64,000 nucleotides of DNA from UBA3537 sp049889395 (GTDB taxonomy: Bacteria > Bacteroidota > Bacteroidia > Flavobacteriales > Flavobacteriaceae): NCBI GenBank assembly GCA_049889395.1, contig JBMHDM010000031.1, positions 62,001 through 126,000 on the forward strand. Direction: 5' to 3'. This document shows, piece after piece, positions 44,066-54,114 of the stretch; positions within the stretch are counted from its first letter, which is position 1, and each line of letters starts with the position of its first letter. A model generated the notes under the pieces. The model searched no databases and was not told the origin of the DNA. It saw only the letters and a program-made list of their open reading frames with translations. The translations under genes were made by a program, and so were the position numbers.

Positions 44066-45156
44066 GTTTTCAGTAAGGTTTTTATTTTATCCACTATGGC
44101 CGCTGTAGCTGTCGGTCTGGCTAATTTTTTAATGTTTGTTTTTAAAGTTTTAATTAAAATTTTGGATTGTATGAGTTCCAAAAATTTAGTTTCAAATTCT
44201 TTCTCCAAATCGGACTCACTAATTAAAATAGCTGCTTTTTTATCAGATAAAGAGCGGGCATTTTTAGTTTGGTGATCTTCAGCAACATTGGGCGATGGTA
44301 TAAAAATCACAGGTTTACCCACTATACACAATTCTGAAACAGAACTAGCACCGGATCTCGAAATCACAATATCTGCTACCGCATAGGCCAAATCCATATG
44401 CTTAATATAGGCCGAGACTTGAACATCCTTATGCGAGGAATACTGTTTGTATTTATCAAAATATAATGCGCCGCATTGCCATATCAATTGAATGTTATTG
44501 GCTTTGAAAAAAGACAATTTACTTTCTATTAATTGATTGATGCGTTTTGCCCCCAGACTTCCGCCCAAAACCAATACTGTGGTTTTGGTTGAATCTGTAT
44601 TAAAATAAGCTGAAGCATCTTTAGTTTTTCCATCAAGCTCCAAAATATCTTGTCGAACTGGATTGCCTGTCAAAACAATTTTTTCATTCGGAAAAAAACG
44701 AGACAAACCATTGTATGCCACACATATGGCTTGAGCGCGTTTGGCTAATAATTTATTGGTTATCCCTGGATATGAGTTTTGTTCTTGAATAAGTGTAGGA
44801 ATACCAAAAAGTGACGCCACAAATAACACAGGACCACTAGCGAAACCTCCTGTACCTATAGCAATATTTGGTCTGAATTTTAAGACTAAAAAAAAGGCTT
44901 GAAACAAACTAACAATTAATTTTAAGGGGAAAATTATATTTCTGTAAGGTTGTTTTCGATCGAAGCCCGAAATCCATAATCCTATAATGTTATATCCTGC
45001 ACGTGGTATTTTTTCCATTTCCATTTTTCCTATGGCACCCACAAACAAAAGTTTGGCATCTGGATACTGTCGCTCCAAAGCATTACCAATGGCAAGTGCA
45101 GGATAAATATGTCCTCCTGTACCGCCTCCTGATATGATTGCCTTTAAATGTTCCAT
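44062..45156 (-). CDS. murG: undecaprenyldiphospho-muramoylpentapeptide GlcNAc transferase
   Basis: A 364-residue GT-B glycosyltransferase converting lipid I to lipid II on the inner face of the membrane. G loops GGGTGGHIYPALAI (11-24) and GGSLGAKRIN are conserved, as is ISRSGASSVSEL with the UDP-GlcNAc-binding glutamate. It shares one base with ftsW upstream and four with murC downstream. Confidence 0.97.
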   Translation of the reverse strand: MEHLKAIISGGGTGGHIYPALAIGNALERQYPDAKLLFVGAIGKMEMEKIPRAGYNIIGLWISGFDRKQPYRNIIFPLKLIVSLFQAFFLVLKFRPNIAIGTGGFASGPVLFVASLFGIPTLIQEQNSYPGITNKLLAKRAQAICVAYNGLSRFFPNEKIVLTGNPVRQDILELDGKTKDASAYFNTDSTKTTVLVLGGSLGAKRINQLIESKLSFFKANNIQLIWQCGALYFDKYKQYSSHKDVQVSAYIKHMDLAYAVADIVISRSGASSVSELCIVGKPVIFIPSPNVAEDHQTKNARSLSDKKAAILISESDLEKEFETKFLELIQSKILIKTLKTNIKKLARPTATAAIVDKIKTLLKT

Positions 45157-46349
45157 TACAATGCTTCGCTTAATATATCCAGAGGACTTTGGTCACCCTC
45201 GACTTGATTTCTAATTTCTTCTCGCTTTGCACTCACACTTAGTATGATCCCAATGGCCAAGCAAGTTACCCAAATGGATGTCCCTCCACTACTAATTAAG
45301 GGCAAGGTTTGTCCGGTAACTGGAAACAACTCAACAGCAACACCCATATTAATTAAAGCTTGAAAAATAATTGGTAGCCCAACCCCTATTGTTAAGAGTT
45401 TTCCAAAAATTGAGTCCGCTTTTTGTGCCACAATAACAACTCTGAATAAAAGAAGGGAGTATAAAAGAATTAAGAATAATCCACCTATCAAACCATATTC
45501 CTCTATAATAATTGCAAAAATAAAATCTGAAGACGATTGTGGTAAAAAGTTCTTTTGTACACTTTTTCCCGGACCTAAACCATAAATACTTCCTGTAGCT
45601 ATAGCTATTTTGGCTTTTTCTATTTGGTAATCTTCCGCGGTATCTTTATCGTCTAAAAAGTTTTCCACTCGACTGGTCCATGTATCAACACGATTTGGCA
45701 TAACATCAGGAAAAGCTTTAGCAATTAATACAAAGAACAGTAGCCCAAATAATCCCATACCAATTACCACCGCAAGATGTCTCAGTGGATATCCCCCCAA
45801 GAAAACCAATATGGTAATCATAGAGAAAATAATGGCTGCTGTAGAAAAATTAGCTGGTAAAATAAGAGCCAAAACAACAAAAACAGGTAACCAAAGCTGT
45901 AATAACGACGATTTAAATGTGACGGTCTCATCAAAAGTTTTGGATAAATATCGAGCCACATAAACCATAAGCACCAAAGCTGCCAATGTAGACGGTTGAA
46001 ATGTAAATCCAACGAATGGCACACGGATCCAACGGCTGGCATTAGCTCCAGCAATAGTAGTTCCTTGTAATAGTGTTACTAGTAATAAAATCAAAATCAC
46101 TGGAAACATTACCATCGAAAGTCCACGAAAATAGCGATATGGTATTTTGTGAATTCCGTAAATGATTGAAAATCCTAAAAATAAATGAACAAAATGTTTG
46201 ATAAAGTAACCAAAGGTCTGACCGTTACCTCCAGCGTAGGCCAAGTTGCTGGCTGCGCTGTACACAGGTAAAAAGGAAAATATGGCCAAAAGTGCCACAA
46301 TAGCCCAGATCATTCGATCGCCCTTGATATGATCTATGTTTAACTTCAT
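45156..46349 (-). CDS. ftsW: lipid II polymerase FtsW
   Basis: A 397-residue SEDS-family glycosyltransferase with about ten membrane helices, the septal peptidoglycan polymerase partner of FtsI. Signatures are FQPSTLAALVLMVYVARYL (typically QPSE; here QPST), FIFAIIIEEYGLIGG with the conserved glutamates, and the C-terminal GVAVELFPVTGQTLPLISSGGTS block (broken here). The dcw position between murD and murG favours FtsW over RodA. Confidence 0.96.
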   Translation of the reverse strand: MKLNIDHIKGDRMIWAIVALLAIFSFLPVYSAASNLAYAGGNGQTFGYFIKHFVHLFLGFSIIYGIHKIPYRYFRGLSMVMFPVILILLLVTLLQGTTIAGANASRWIRVPFVGFTFQPSTLAALVLMVYVARYLSKTFDETVTFKSSLLQLWLPVFVVLALILPANFSTAAIIFSMITILVFLGGYPLRHLAVVIGMGLFGLLFFVLIAKAFPDVMPNRVDTWTSRVENFLDDKDTAEDYQIEKAKIAIATGSIYGLGPGKSVQKNFLPQSSSDFIFAIIIEEYGLIGGLFLILLYSLLLFRVVIVAQKADSIFGKLLTIGVGLPIIFQALINMGVAVELFPVTGQTLPLISSGGTSIWVTCLAIGIILSVSAKREEIRNQVEGDQSPLDILSEAL

Positions 46350-47681
46350 TTATAGTTGACGAACTTCATTTTTAAATTGTTGCCCTCGATCCTCATAATT
46401 TTCAAACAAATCAAAACTAGCACAAGCTGGTGATAAGAGTACATTATCTCCAGCAGATGCAATGTTGTATGCAATTTTTACAGCTTCTGACATGAATTGT
46501 GTTTCGATCATGATGTCTACCATTGACTCAAAATTTTCGAACAAGCTATCATTATTTTTACCCAAACAAATGATGGCTTTAACTTTTTCATTCACAAAGG
46601 GAAAAAGACTGCTATAGTCATTGCCTTTATCTACACCGCCTACAATCCAAACTGTGGGTGCAGTCATACTTTCCAAAGCAAAATAGGTCGCATTCACATT
46701 GGTTGCTTTCGAGTCATTGATATACTGTACTTTATTGATTTTTAAAACCTGCTCTAGGCGATGTTCTGCACCCTGAAAACACTCTAAACTCTCTCGAATA
46801 GTATCCTTACGGATTTTTAAGAGGTGAGCGACTGTGGCAGCAGCCATTGCATTTTTGATATTGTGTTTACCGTCTAAAGCTAAATTTGATGTTGGCATTG
46901 TTATCGTTTTGTTGTTGTATGTAATTATTATGTTTTGATCATTGTAATAGGCCCCTTGTGCTAATGTTTTATTTAGCGAAAAAGGGAGTAATTTGGATTG
47001 AATATGGTGAGAGCTCACATGGCTTTCAATTACGGGATCATCGGCATCGTAGATTAGAAAATCTGCTTCAGTTTGATTCATTGTAATTCTAAATTTCGAA
47101 GCAATATAATTTTCAAACTTATGATCATATCGGTCCAAATGATCTGCTGTGATATTTGTAATAATCGCAATATTGGGACGAAATGTATCAATCCCGTCAA
47201 GCTGAAAACTACTGAGTTCTAATACAAAATGGGCAGGGTCAGTTTGAATTTGTTTGGCAAAACTATCTCCGATATTTCCGGCCATGACGACATCCAATTT
47301 AGCTTGTGACATAATGTGATGAATCATCATGGTGGTCGTAGTTTTTCCATTACTTCCAGTCACACCAACTATATTAGCCGATGTAAACTGTGCGGCAAAT
47401 TCAATTTCTGATATAACAGGAATTCCATGCTGAAATAACTGCTGTACAATATGTACCTGTTCAGAAATCCCAGGACTTTTCATCACCACATCAGCATTTA
47501 CAATTTTTGATGCTGTGTGCTGCCCTTCCTCCCATTCAATCTCATGATGTATAAGAACGTCCTTGTACTCCCCCTGTATAGTTCCAAAATCTGAAACAAA
47601 CACCTCATATCCTTTATCTTTTCCCAGTAGTGCTGTTCCCACACCACTTTCGCCACCACCAAGGATAACCAATCGCTTCAT
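46350..47681 (-). CDS. murD: UDP-N-acetylmuramoyl-L-alanine--D-glutamate ligase
   Basis: A 443-residue Mur ligase adding D-Glu. The N-terminal GGGESGVGTALLG (8-20) is the MurD form of the UDP-binding loop, the P-loop is GVTGSNGKTTTT near 109-120, and NDSKATNVNAT is the conserved C-terminal block. It directly abuts mraY and ftsW with no spacing. Confidence 0.97.
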   Translation of the reverse strand: MKRLVILGGGESGVGTALLGKDKGYEVFVSDFGTIQGEYKDVLIHHEIEWEEGQHTASKIVNADVVMKSPGISEQVHIVQQLFQHGIPVISEIEFAAQFTSANIVGVTGSNGKTTTTMMIHHIMSQAKLDVVMAGNIGDSFAKQIQTDPAHFVLELSSFQLDGIDTFRPNIAIITNITADHLDRYDHKFENYIASKFRITMNQTEADFLIYDADDPVIESHVSSHHIQSKLLPFSLNKTLAQGAYYNDQNIIITYNNKTITMPTSNLALDGKHNIKNAMAAATVAHLLKIRKDTIRESLECFQGAEHRLEQVLKINKVQYINDSKATNVNATYFALESMTAPTVWIVGGVDKGNDYSSLFPFVNEKVKAIICLGKNNDSLFENFESMVDIMIETQFMSEAVKIAYNIASAGDNVLLSPACASFDLFENYEDRGQQFKNEVRQL

Positions 47682-48914
47682 TTACCTAATTTTTAAGGTT
47701 ACGATGGTGAGAATCGCCAATAGAATCCCAACAATCCAAAATCGTGTTACAATTTTGCTTTCGTGGTATCCTGATTTTTGATAATGATGATGAAGCGGAG
47801 ACATTTTAAAAATACGTCGTCCTTCACCAAATTTTTTCTTTGTATACTTAAAATAGCCGACTTGTAAAACGACAGATAAGTTTTCTATGAGAAAAATTCC
47901 ACACAATAGCGGAATCAACCACTCTTTTCTAACGGCAATAGCGATGACCGCTATAATGCCACCTATGGTCAAGCTACCAGTGTCGCCCATAAAAACCTGA
48001 GCGGGGTAGGTATTGTACCACAAAAATCCAATTAAAGCACCCACAAAAGATGCTATGAAAATGGTGATCTCCTCCACCCTAGGGATATACATAATGTTCA
48101 AATAATCCGAAAAGATGATATTGCCTGATACCCAAGCAAAAATGCCCAAGGTTAAAACAATGATAGCCGAGGTTCCCGCTGCCAAACCGTCTATTCCATC
48201 AGTCAAATTGGCTCCATTTGAAACCGCAGCTATGATGAACGTTACGGCTAGGACAAAAACAAGCCAGGCAAAAGACTCAAGGCTTGGATGAATCCATGTA
48301 ATTAAATCCGCATAATCAAACTCATTGCCCTTAAAAAATGGAATGGTTGTTTTGGTGGACTTTATTTCTGGATAAAATTGGACTGGAGACCTCTGAATTG
48401 TTGAAATTGAAGTGAGGTTTTGAACTGGTATTTTTTCTTTGATAGTTACTTCAGAATGAAAAAATAGTGTTAATCCCACTATAATACCCAGGCCGATCTG
48501 ACCGATAATTTTAAATCTTCCTTTCAGGCCTTCCTTGTCATTTTTAAATTTTTTGATGTAGTCATCAATAAATCCAATCGTACCCATCCAAAGGGTGGTT
48601 ACGAGTAATAGGATGATATAGATATTATCGAGTTTAGCCACTAAAACTACTGGTGCAATTGTCGCCAAAATGATGATTAAACCTCCCATTGTAGGCGTAC
48701 CTGCTTTTTCCTTTTGGCCCTCTAGACCCAAATCTCGAATGGTTTCACCAACTTGTTTTTGTCTTAATATTTGGATAATTCTTTTGCCAAAAATGGTTGA
48801 AATTAATAGGGATAAAATGATTGCTAATGCAGCCCTGAAAGACAAAAAACCAAATAATGATGCTCCAGGTAATTGGTATTGATTTTCTAAATATTCAAAC
48901 AAGTAGTATAGCAT
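47682..48914 (-). CDS. mraY: phospho-N-acetylmuramoyl-pentapeptide-transferase
   Basis: A 410-residue polytopic enzyme making lipid I from UDP-MurNAc-pentapeptide and undecaprenyl phosphate. Catalytic blocks are GFIDDYIK (the DDxxK-type aspartates), NGANLTDGIDGLA, GDTGSLTIGG and MSPLHHHYQ. It is about 50 residues longer than E. coli MraY because of an insertion (roughly residues 165-205, with STIQRSPVQFYPEIK) after the DDY motif, as in other Bacteroidota. murF, usually next to mraY, is missing here. Confidence 0.97.
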   Translation of the reverse strand: MLYYLFEYLENQYQLPGASLFGFLSFRAALAIILSLLISTIFGKRIIQILRQKQVGETIRDLGLEGQKEKAGTPTMGGLIIILATIAPVVLVAKLDNIYIILLLVTTLWMGTIGFIDDYIKKFKNDKEGLKGRFKIIGQIGLGIIVGLTLFFHSEVTIKEKIPVQNLTSISTIQRSPVQFYPEIKSTKTTIPFFKGNEFDYADLITWIHPSLESFAWLVFVLAVTFIIAAVSNGANLTDGIDGLAAGTSAIIVLTLGIFAWVSGNIIFSDYLNIMYIPRVEEITIFIASFVGALIGFLWYNTYPAQVFMGDTGSLTIGGIIAVIAIAVRKEWLIPLLCGIFLIENLSVVLQVGYFKYTKKKFGEGRRIFKMSPLHHHYQKSGYHESKIVTRFWIVGILLAILTIVTLKIR

Positions 48915-48915
48915 C

Positions 48916-50379
48916 TTATTTTTGTAATTGGTTTAGATAATTCTTGGCAATAATATGATCACTAAAATCTGTGCGTTTACCATTAATTTCCTGATAAGTT
49001 TCATGGCCTTTACCAGCGACCAAAATGATATCGTTTGGGCTGGCCAGTTGACAAGCGGTTTTAATAGCTTGCTCTCGATTTGTTATCGTGATTATTCTCT
49101 TGAAATTTTGAGGCTCAACTCCTTTTTCCATTTCGGAAATGATAACTTCAGGATCTTCTGAACGTGGATTATCACTCGTGAAAATGGCCTTTGTACTGAG
49201 TGCTGATGCAATATGCCCCATTTTTGAACGTTTGGCTTTGTCGCGATCACCGCCACATCCTATAACAGTGATCAAAGTTTCATTCTTTGTTCGTATTGTA
49301 TTGATAGTTTGCAGAATATTTTTGAGTGCATCTGGCGTGTGGGCATAATCTATGATTACTGTAATGTTGGAGTCTGTCACAAAATATTCAAATCGTCCGC
49401 TAACACTTTCCAAATTACTCATCAACCTTAAAATTTCATTCTGTTCCAAGCCTAAAATATCTGCACTGGCGAAAAGAGCAAGCATATTGTAGGCATTAAA
49501 GGTTCCAATTAATTTGACCCAGAGTTCTGAGTCATTAATTTTCATGAGTAAACCTTTAAATTGGTTCTCCAGAATTTGTGCTCTGTAGTCTGCATAATTC
49601 TTTAGGGCATAGGTGTGAGTTTTTGCAGCTGTGTTTTGAACCATTATCCGTCCATTTTTATCGTCAACATTGGTCAGTGCAAAAGCAGATTTTGGCAACT
49701 GATCGAAAAACGATTTTTTCACATCTCTGTATGCTGCAAATGAGTTGTGGTAATCTAAATGATCGTGAGATAAATTGGTAAAAATACCTCCTCTAAACTC
49801 AAGCCCTTTGGTGCGTTGTTGATGAATTCCGTGTGAACTTACTTCCATAAAACAGAACTCAACTCCAGCTATATTCATTTTTGAGAGATAAGAATTAATA
49901 GCTAAAGCATCTGGTGTGGTATGGGTTGCTGCATATTGATCATCATCAACTAAAATTTTTACGGTGGATAATAATCCAACTTTATATCCAGCTGCTTTAA
50001 ACAAATCGTAAAGCAAGGAGGCAACAGTGGTTTTGCCATTGGTTCCCGTAACACCTATTAAGTTTAAATTTGCGGAAGGATGATCATAATAATTTGAGGC
50101 CATGATGGCCAAAGCTTCAGCAGTAGATTCTACTTCAACATAGGTTACCCTAGTGGCCTTTTGATTTATATCAATCTCTGAAACTATAACATTAGCTCCA
50201 TTTTCAATGGCTTGATCAATAAATTGATGTCCGTCGGATTCCACACCCTTTATGGCCACAAAAACATCTCCTTTATTGACTAATCTTGAATCGTACTGGA
50301 TGTTCGCAAGCTTGCAATTGGTTGAGCCATAAACTGACTTGATAGCAACTTTATACAATATGTCCTTTAGTACTTTCAC
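48916..50379 (-). CDS. murE: UDP-MurNAc-L-Ala-D-Glu ligase for the third residue
   Basis: A 487-residue MurE starting at GTG; the GTGA overlap with the ftsI stop couples the two. The P-loop is GVTGTNGKTTV near 109-119. The substrate-choice loop reads SDNPRSEDP, the DNPR form typical of meso-diaminopimelate-adding enzymes, so the third peptide residue should be meso-DAP. It is followed after one base by mraY. Confidence 0.96.
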   Translation of the reverse strand: MKVLKDILYKVAIKSVYGSTNCKLANIQYDSRLVNKGDVFVAIKGVESDGHQFIDQAIENGANVIVSEIDINQKATRVTYVEVESTAEALAIMASNYYDHPSANLNLIGVTGTNGKTTVASLLYDLFKAAGYKVGLLSTVKILVDDDQYAATHTTPDALAINSYLSKMNIAGVEFCFMEVSSHGIHQQRTKGLEFRGGIFTNLSHDHLDYHNSFAAYRDVKKSFFDQLPKSAFALTNVDDKNGRIMVQNTAAKTHTYALKNYADYRAQILENQFKGLLMKINDSELWVKLIGTFNAYNMLALFASADILGLEQNEILRLMSNLESVSGRFEYFVTDSNITVIIDYAHTPDALKNILQTINTIRTKNETLITVIGCGGDRDKAKRSKMGHIASALSTKAIFTSDNPRSEDPEVIISEMEKGVEPQNFKRIITITNREQAIKTACQLASPNDIILVAGKGHETYQEINGKRTDFSDHIIAKNYLNQLQK

Positions 50380-52385
50380 GACAATTCTAAAATTATAATT
50401 GTATTTGGTTTCACTTTTTGACCTCTTTTTATGGATTGTTTTTTTACGCTACCTTGGCCAATTATTTTTACATCCAGACCCATATTTTCCAACAGAGCTA
50501 TAGCATCCATAGCAGGCATCCCTTTCAAATCAGGCATGATGGTTTTGTATTTATGTGCTATCTTGAAGTAGTTTTCGTGTTGAGTCTGAATGTCAAGTGA
50601 GGATTTATCTATATCAGCAACCATATCAACAATTGGTGCATCAGTGTAAATTTTTTGTGCAATTGTTTTAAAAACTGGTCCAGAGACATCGGCTCCATAA
50701 TAGCCAACGCTTTTGTCTGGCTCATGTATGACTACAATACAAGAATATTTTGGATTGTCTGATGGGAAATACCCAGCAAATGTTGAGATATAATTCAATT
50801 GTTCTTTATTGGAATAATCTTTTTGACATGTTCCAGTTTTTCCAGCCATTGAAAAATTTTCTGAATATAAACCATGACCAGTACCATGTGGTTTATTGAT
50901 TACATTTTTGAGTAAAGCTTGTAGTTTCTTTATGGTTTCAGGTTTGCATATCTCTTGATTAATAACCTGTGTTTTAAAGGTTTCTTTGGTTTCATCAATA
51001 GCTCTAACCTCTTTTAAAAATCTGGGTTTCACCATAATTCCATTGTTTGCTATGGCATTATAAAATGTTAGGGTCTGTAGTGGTGTTAATGAAACCCCAT
51101 ATCCATAGGCCATCCACTGCAGAGCAATACCACTCCATCTGTTATTTTTGACTCTTGGATCTGGTATTATGGGTTTACCTTCTCCAATCAGCGGCAGTGC
51201 CAAAGAATCGTTTAGGTTCATTTCATATAACCCATCAACAAAAGCGGCAGGTTCATTTTTGTAGGCCTCATGAATTGCACTAACTATAGCGGTGTTGGAA
51301 GACACCTCAAAGGCCTCTGCAATTGATATGTTGCCGTAGCCCCCTTTTTTGGAATCTCTTACTTTTTTACCATAAAAAGATAGTATTCCATTTTTGGTAT
51401 CTACAACTGTTGTAGTATCAATTTTTGCGTCATCCAAAGCAACAGCCAATGCCATCAGTTTAAAAGTTGAACCCGGTTCGTGGGATTCACCAACAGCATA
51501 ATTTAACCGCTCATAATATTTCCCTTCAGCATTTCGCCCAAGATTAGAAATAGCTCTTATCTCACCGGTTTTGGTCTCCATAACGACTACTGACCCGTGG
51601 TCGGCTTTGTAGGTTTCCAATTGCTCCAACAGTGCATGATGGGCAATGTCCTGAATATTCACATCGATGGTAGTGTAAACATCATAGCCATCTTGAGGTT
51701 CGTTTTGATTAAAATCGTCTATGGGTTTCCATTGCCCTTTTCCAATGCGCTGTTTCATTCTATTTCCATCAACACCACGGAGATATTTCTCACCAAATGC
51801 ACCGTCAATTCCCACCCTAGTAACATAGCCTTTATCGTCAATTCTTTCATAACCTATTGAACGCTGAGCAATGGGCCCAAGTGGGTAATAACGTTTTGTT
51901 GTTTGATCGACAATTAGTCCGCCCTTGTAGGCCCCTAAATTCAAAAGTGGAAAATCTCGGAAACGCAAATAATCTGAGTATTCTAAATCTCTAGCCAAAA
52001 GAAAATATCTGTTTTTATTTTCTCTTTCCGTTCTCAAACGACTTTGTAATTCGCTTGATGAAATTTGTAAAAATTTAGACACGGAATCACATAATGACCC
52101 AACATACGCTTCAAAATTTTTACTAGAAGACGTAACTAAATCGATCCTGAGATCATATTTTGGAACAGAAGTCGCTAATAAGCTTCCGTCAAGCGCATAA
52201 ACATTTCCTCTATTAGCTGGAATAACAACATTTTTAATAGTGCGTTTCTCAGCTAGTTTTCTGTAAGAGTCTCCTTGAACAAATTGAATATTGGTTAGCT
52301 TGAAAACCACTAACAATGCAAAAATGAACATACCCCCCGAAATGAAGTAGAGCTTATTGAGTATATTAGTTTCTTTCTCTGACAT
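50376..52385 (-). CDS. ftsI: septal penicillin-binding protein (FtsI) with PASTA domain
   Basis: A 669-residue class B transpeptidase that cross-links septal peptidoglycan with FtsW. A membrane helix (about 12-31) is followed by the dimerisation domain and the transpeptidase with S306-T-F-K309, S362-S-N364 and K516-T-G. A single PASTA domain occupies about 610-669, a feature shared with Gram-positive PBPs and common in flavobacterial FtsI. It shares one base with ftsL and four with murE. Confidence 0.96.
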   Translation of the reverse strand: MSEKETNILNKLYFISGGMFIFALLVVFKLTNIQFVQGDSYRKLAEKRTIKNVVIPANRGNVYALDGSLLATSVPKYDLRIDLVTSSSKNFEAYVGSLCDSVSKFLQISSSELQSRLRTERENKNRYFLLARDLEYSDYLRFRDFPLLNLGAYKGGLIVDQTTKRYYPLGPIAQRSIGYERIDDKGYVTRVGIDGAFGEKYLRGVDGNRMKQRIGKGQWKPIDDFNQNEPQDGYDVYTTIDVNIQDIAHHALLEQLETYKADHGSVVVMETKTGEIRAISNLGRNAEGKYYERLNYAVGESHEPGSTFKLMALAVALDDAKIDTTTVVDTKNGILSFYGKKVRDSKKGGYGNISIAEAFEVSSNTAIVSAIHEAYKNEPAAFVDGLYEMNLNDSLALPLIGEGKPIIPDPRVKNNRWSGIALQWMAYGYGVSLTPLQTLTFYNAIANNGIMVKPRFLKEVRAIDETKETFKTQVINQEICKPETIKKLQALLKNVINKPHGTGHGLYSENFSMAGKTGTCQKDYSNKEQLNYISTFAGYFPSDNPKYSCIVVIHEPDKSVGYYGADVSGPVFKTIAQKIYTDAPIVDMVADIDKSSLDIQTQHENYFKIAHKYKTIMPDLKGMPAMDAIALLENMGLDVKIIGQGSVKKQSIKRGQKVKPNTIIILELS

Positions 52386-52711
52386 TAAGGATTTGTTGTA
52401 TTTGAAGAAATTAATATTTTGACAGGTGGATTTTTTGATGGAAATATATCCTTATCCCTCATTCGACTTCTAATGACCGACTCCATTTTCAATCCCATGA
52501 GTTTTGATCGAGTTTCAACATAATTTGAACGGCAAGCTTTAACCTCTTCATGAAGTTTAGCGATTTGATGAACTTTGCCGTCTGCACTGTGCGAACTAGC
52601 AATCATTATAAGTGCCAAGACAGAACAGAAAATAATAAGTCGCCATTTTTTATATGCCCCATCACTGACTAAAAAAGTCCCTTTTAATATGCTATATATT
52701 GTATTCTTCAA
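52385..52711 (-). CDS. ftsL: FtsL-like cell division protein
   Basis: A 108-residue bitopic protein: about 24 cytoplasmic residues, one membrane helix (WRLIIFCSVLALIMIASS, 23-40) and a periplasmic helical region (KVHQIAKLHEEVKACRSNYVETRSKL) suited to a coiled coil, as in FtsL of the FtsQLB complex. The start is TTG (52711); no ATG or GTG fits. The opening MKNTIYSILKG resembles other flavobacterial homologues. The place between rsmH and ftsI is the standard ftsL slot. Confidence 0.9.
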   Translation of the reverse strand: MKNTIYSILKGTFLVSDGAYKKWRLIIFCSVLALIMIASSHSADGKVHQIAKLHEEVKACRSNYVETRSKLMGLKMESVIRSRMRDKDIFPSKNPPVKILISSNTTNP

Positions 52712-52716
52712 CTTTA

Positions 52717-53613
52717 TTATTGTTTTTCTGCAATTCTTAATTTTGCGCTTCTCGCTCTATTATTATCTTTAATTTCTAATTCTGTTGGGACAATTAATTT
52801 TCCAATTTTCTTGAATGGAACCTTAAAATTTCCAAAAACATCTCGCATTGGTTCTCCTTCAAATAGACCATTTCTAATGTACCGTTTCACTAGCCGATCT
52901 TCTAATGAGTGATACGAAATGACGCTTAATCGACCACCTGGTTTTAATACCCTGTCGGTATCAATTAAAAATGACTTTAGGGCATCGAGCTCGTTATTTA
53001 CCTCAATGCGTATGGCTTGATAGATTTGAGCCAAAATTTTATTTTGCTTTTTTTTCGGCAGACGCTTCTCGACTACAGACCTCAATTGAAACGTTGTTTC
53101 TATAGGTCGATCTTTTCTGGACAAAACAATTGTTCTAGCCAATATTGGCGCCATCCTTAATTCTCCAAATTCCCAAAATATCCGTCTCAATTCTTCTTCT
53201 TCATAAGAATTGATTACTGTTTTTGCAGAAAGTAAATTGTCTTGATTCATTCTCATATCCAGTGGCGCATCAAAACGAATGGAAAAACCACGTTCTGCTA
53301 CATCGAACTGATGTGATGAAACCCCAAAATCGGCTAAAATTCCATCTACATATTCATATCCATGAAATTTCAAAAACCGTTTCATGAATTTGAAATTTTC
53401 ATTGATTAACATAAAACGAGAATCTTGAATCGTATTTGAAAGAGCGTCTTTATCTTGATCAAATGCGATGAGCTTTCCTTTTGGACCGAGCCTGTCAAGT
53501 ATCTCTCTACTATGACCACCCCCACCAAAAGTTACATCCACATAAACACCATCATTTTTTATATCTAAGCCGCCAACTGCTTTATCCAGCAAAACAGGGT
53601 TATGATAATTCAT
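52717..53613 (-). CDS. rsmH: 16S rRNA m4C1402 methyltransferase
   Basis: RsmH (MraW) methylates N4 of C1402 in 16S rRNA. I chose the ATG at 53613 (298 residues, starting MNYHNPVLL), the usual family start; a start three codons earlier is possible. Motifs: YVDVTFGGGGHS near 25-36 (SAM site), DFGVSSHQ and VISYHSLEDRLVK near the C-terminus. It overlaps mraZ by 14 bases. Confidence 0.97.
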   Translation of the reverse strand: MNYHNPVLLDKAVGGLDIKNDGVYVDVTFGGGGHSREILDRLGPKGKLIAFDQDKDALSNTIQDSRFMLINENFKFMKRFLKFHGYEYVDGILADFGVSSHQFDVAERGFSIRFDAPLDMRMNQDNLLSAKTVINSYEEEELRRIFWEFGELRMAPILARTIVLSRKDRPIETTFQLRSVVEKRLPKKKQNKILAQIYQAIRIEVNNELDALKSFLIDTDRVLKPGGRLSVISYHSLEDRLVKRYIRNGLFEGEPMRDVFGNFKVPFKKIGKLIVPTELEIKDNNRARSAKLRIAEKQ

Positions 53614-54067
53614 TGGCATCATCTTGTCCCATTACTTCCTCGGCGAGTTGTGCGAAATCATTTGCAGCATCATCAATAGCTTTTTCATACAAGGATTTAT
53701 CCCAGATTTCAACAATATTTACAGCAGAAGACACAACAATTTCTCTCGATATTCCTGCAAAACCTGCTAAGTCTTTAGGGATTAATAAACGGCCAGGGGC
53801 ATCTAGTTCTATTGTTCTAACACCAGCTGTAAAGCGTCTTATAAAATCATTGTTTTTCTTTTTAAAACGATTAAGCTTATTGATTTTAAGCATCAGAGAC
53901 TGCCATTCTTCCATGGGATATAGCTCCAAACATGGTTGGAATACGGCGCGCTTTAAAACAAAACCTTTAACCATAGTGGGTGCCAATTGCTTTTTTAAAG
54001 CCACCGGCAGCATCATGCGCCCCTTGGCATCTGCTTTACATTCATATGTTCCAATGAGTGTATTCAT
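53600..54067 (-). CDS. mraZ: transcriptional regulator MraZ
   Basis: A 155-residue protein made of two SpoVT-AbrB-type halves, each with the DxxGR turn (DAKGR at 13-17, DAPGR at 88-92). MraZ forms ring-shaped oligomers and binds several evenly spaced direct repeats in front of its own operon; in E. coli it represses the dcw cluster. Exactly such repeats lie upstream at 54115-54144. It is the first gene of a 13-gene operon. Confidence 0.96.
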   Translation of the reverse strand: MNTLIGTYECKADAKGRMMLPVALKKQLAPTMVKGFVLKRAVFQPCLELYPMEEWQSLMLKINKLNRFKKKNNDFIRRFTAGVRTIELDAPGRLLIPKDLAGFAGISREIVVSSAVNIVEIWDKSLYEKAIDDAANDFAQLAEEVMGQDDANELS

Positions 54068-54098
54068 TGTTTTGAACGGGTTAAAGGATTGTTAATTT

Positions 54099-54106
54099 CA
54101 AATTTA
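54099..54106 (-). promoter_or_regulatory. dcw operon promoter, -7 element
   Basis: The minus strand reads TAAATTTG, a perfect TAnnTTTG match, 31 bases before the mraZ ATG. There is no TTG at the -33 distance; that region is filled by the MraZ boxes. Confidence 0.65.
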
Positions 54107-54114
54107 GAAAATAT

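Noticed and set aside
53481..54095. A 204-codon plus-strand ORF opposite rsmH and mraZ.
   Set aside because: It lies wholly antisense to two well-recognised genes, has no family resemblance and no promoter; its length follows from the codon pattern of the opposite strand.
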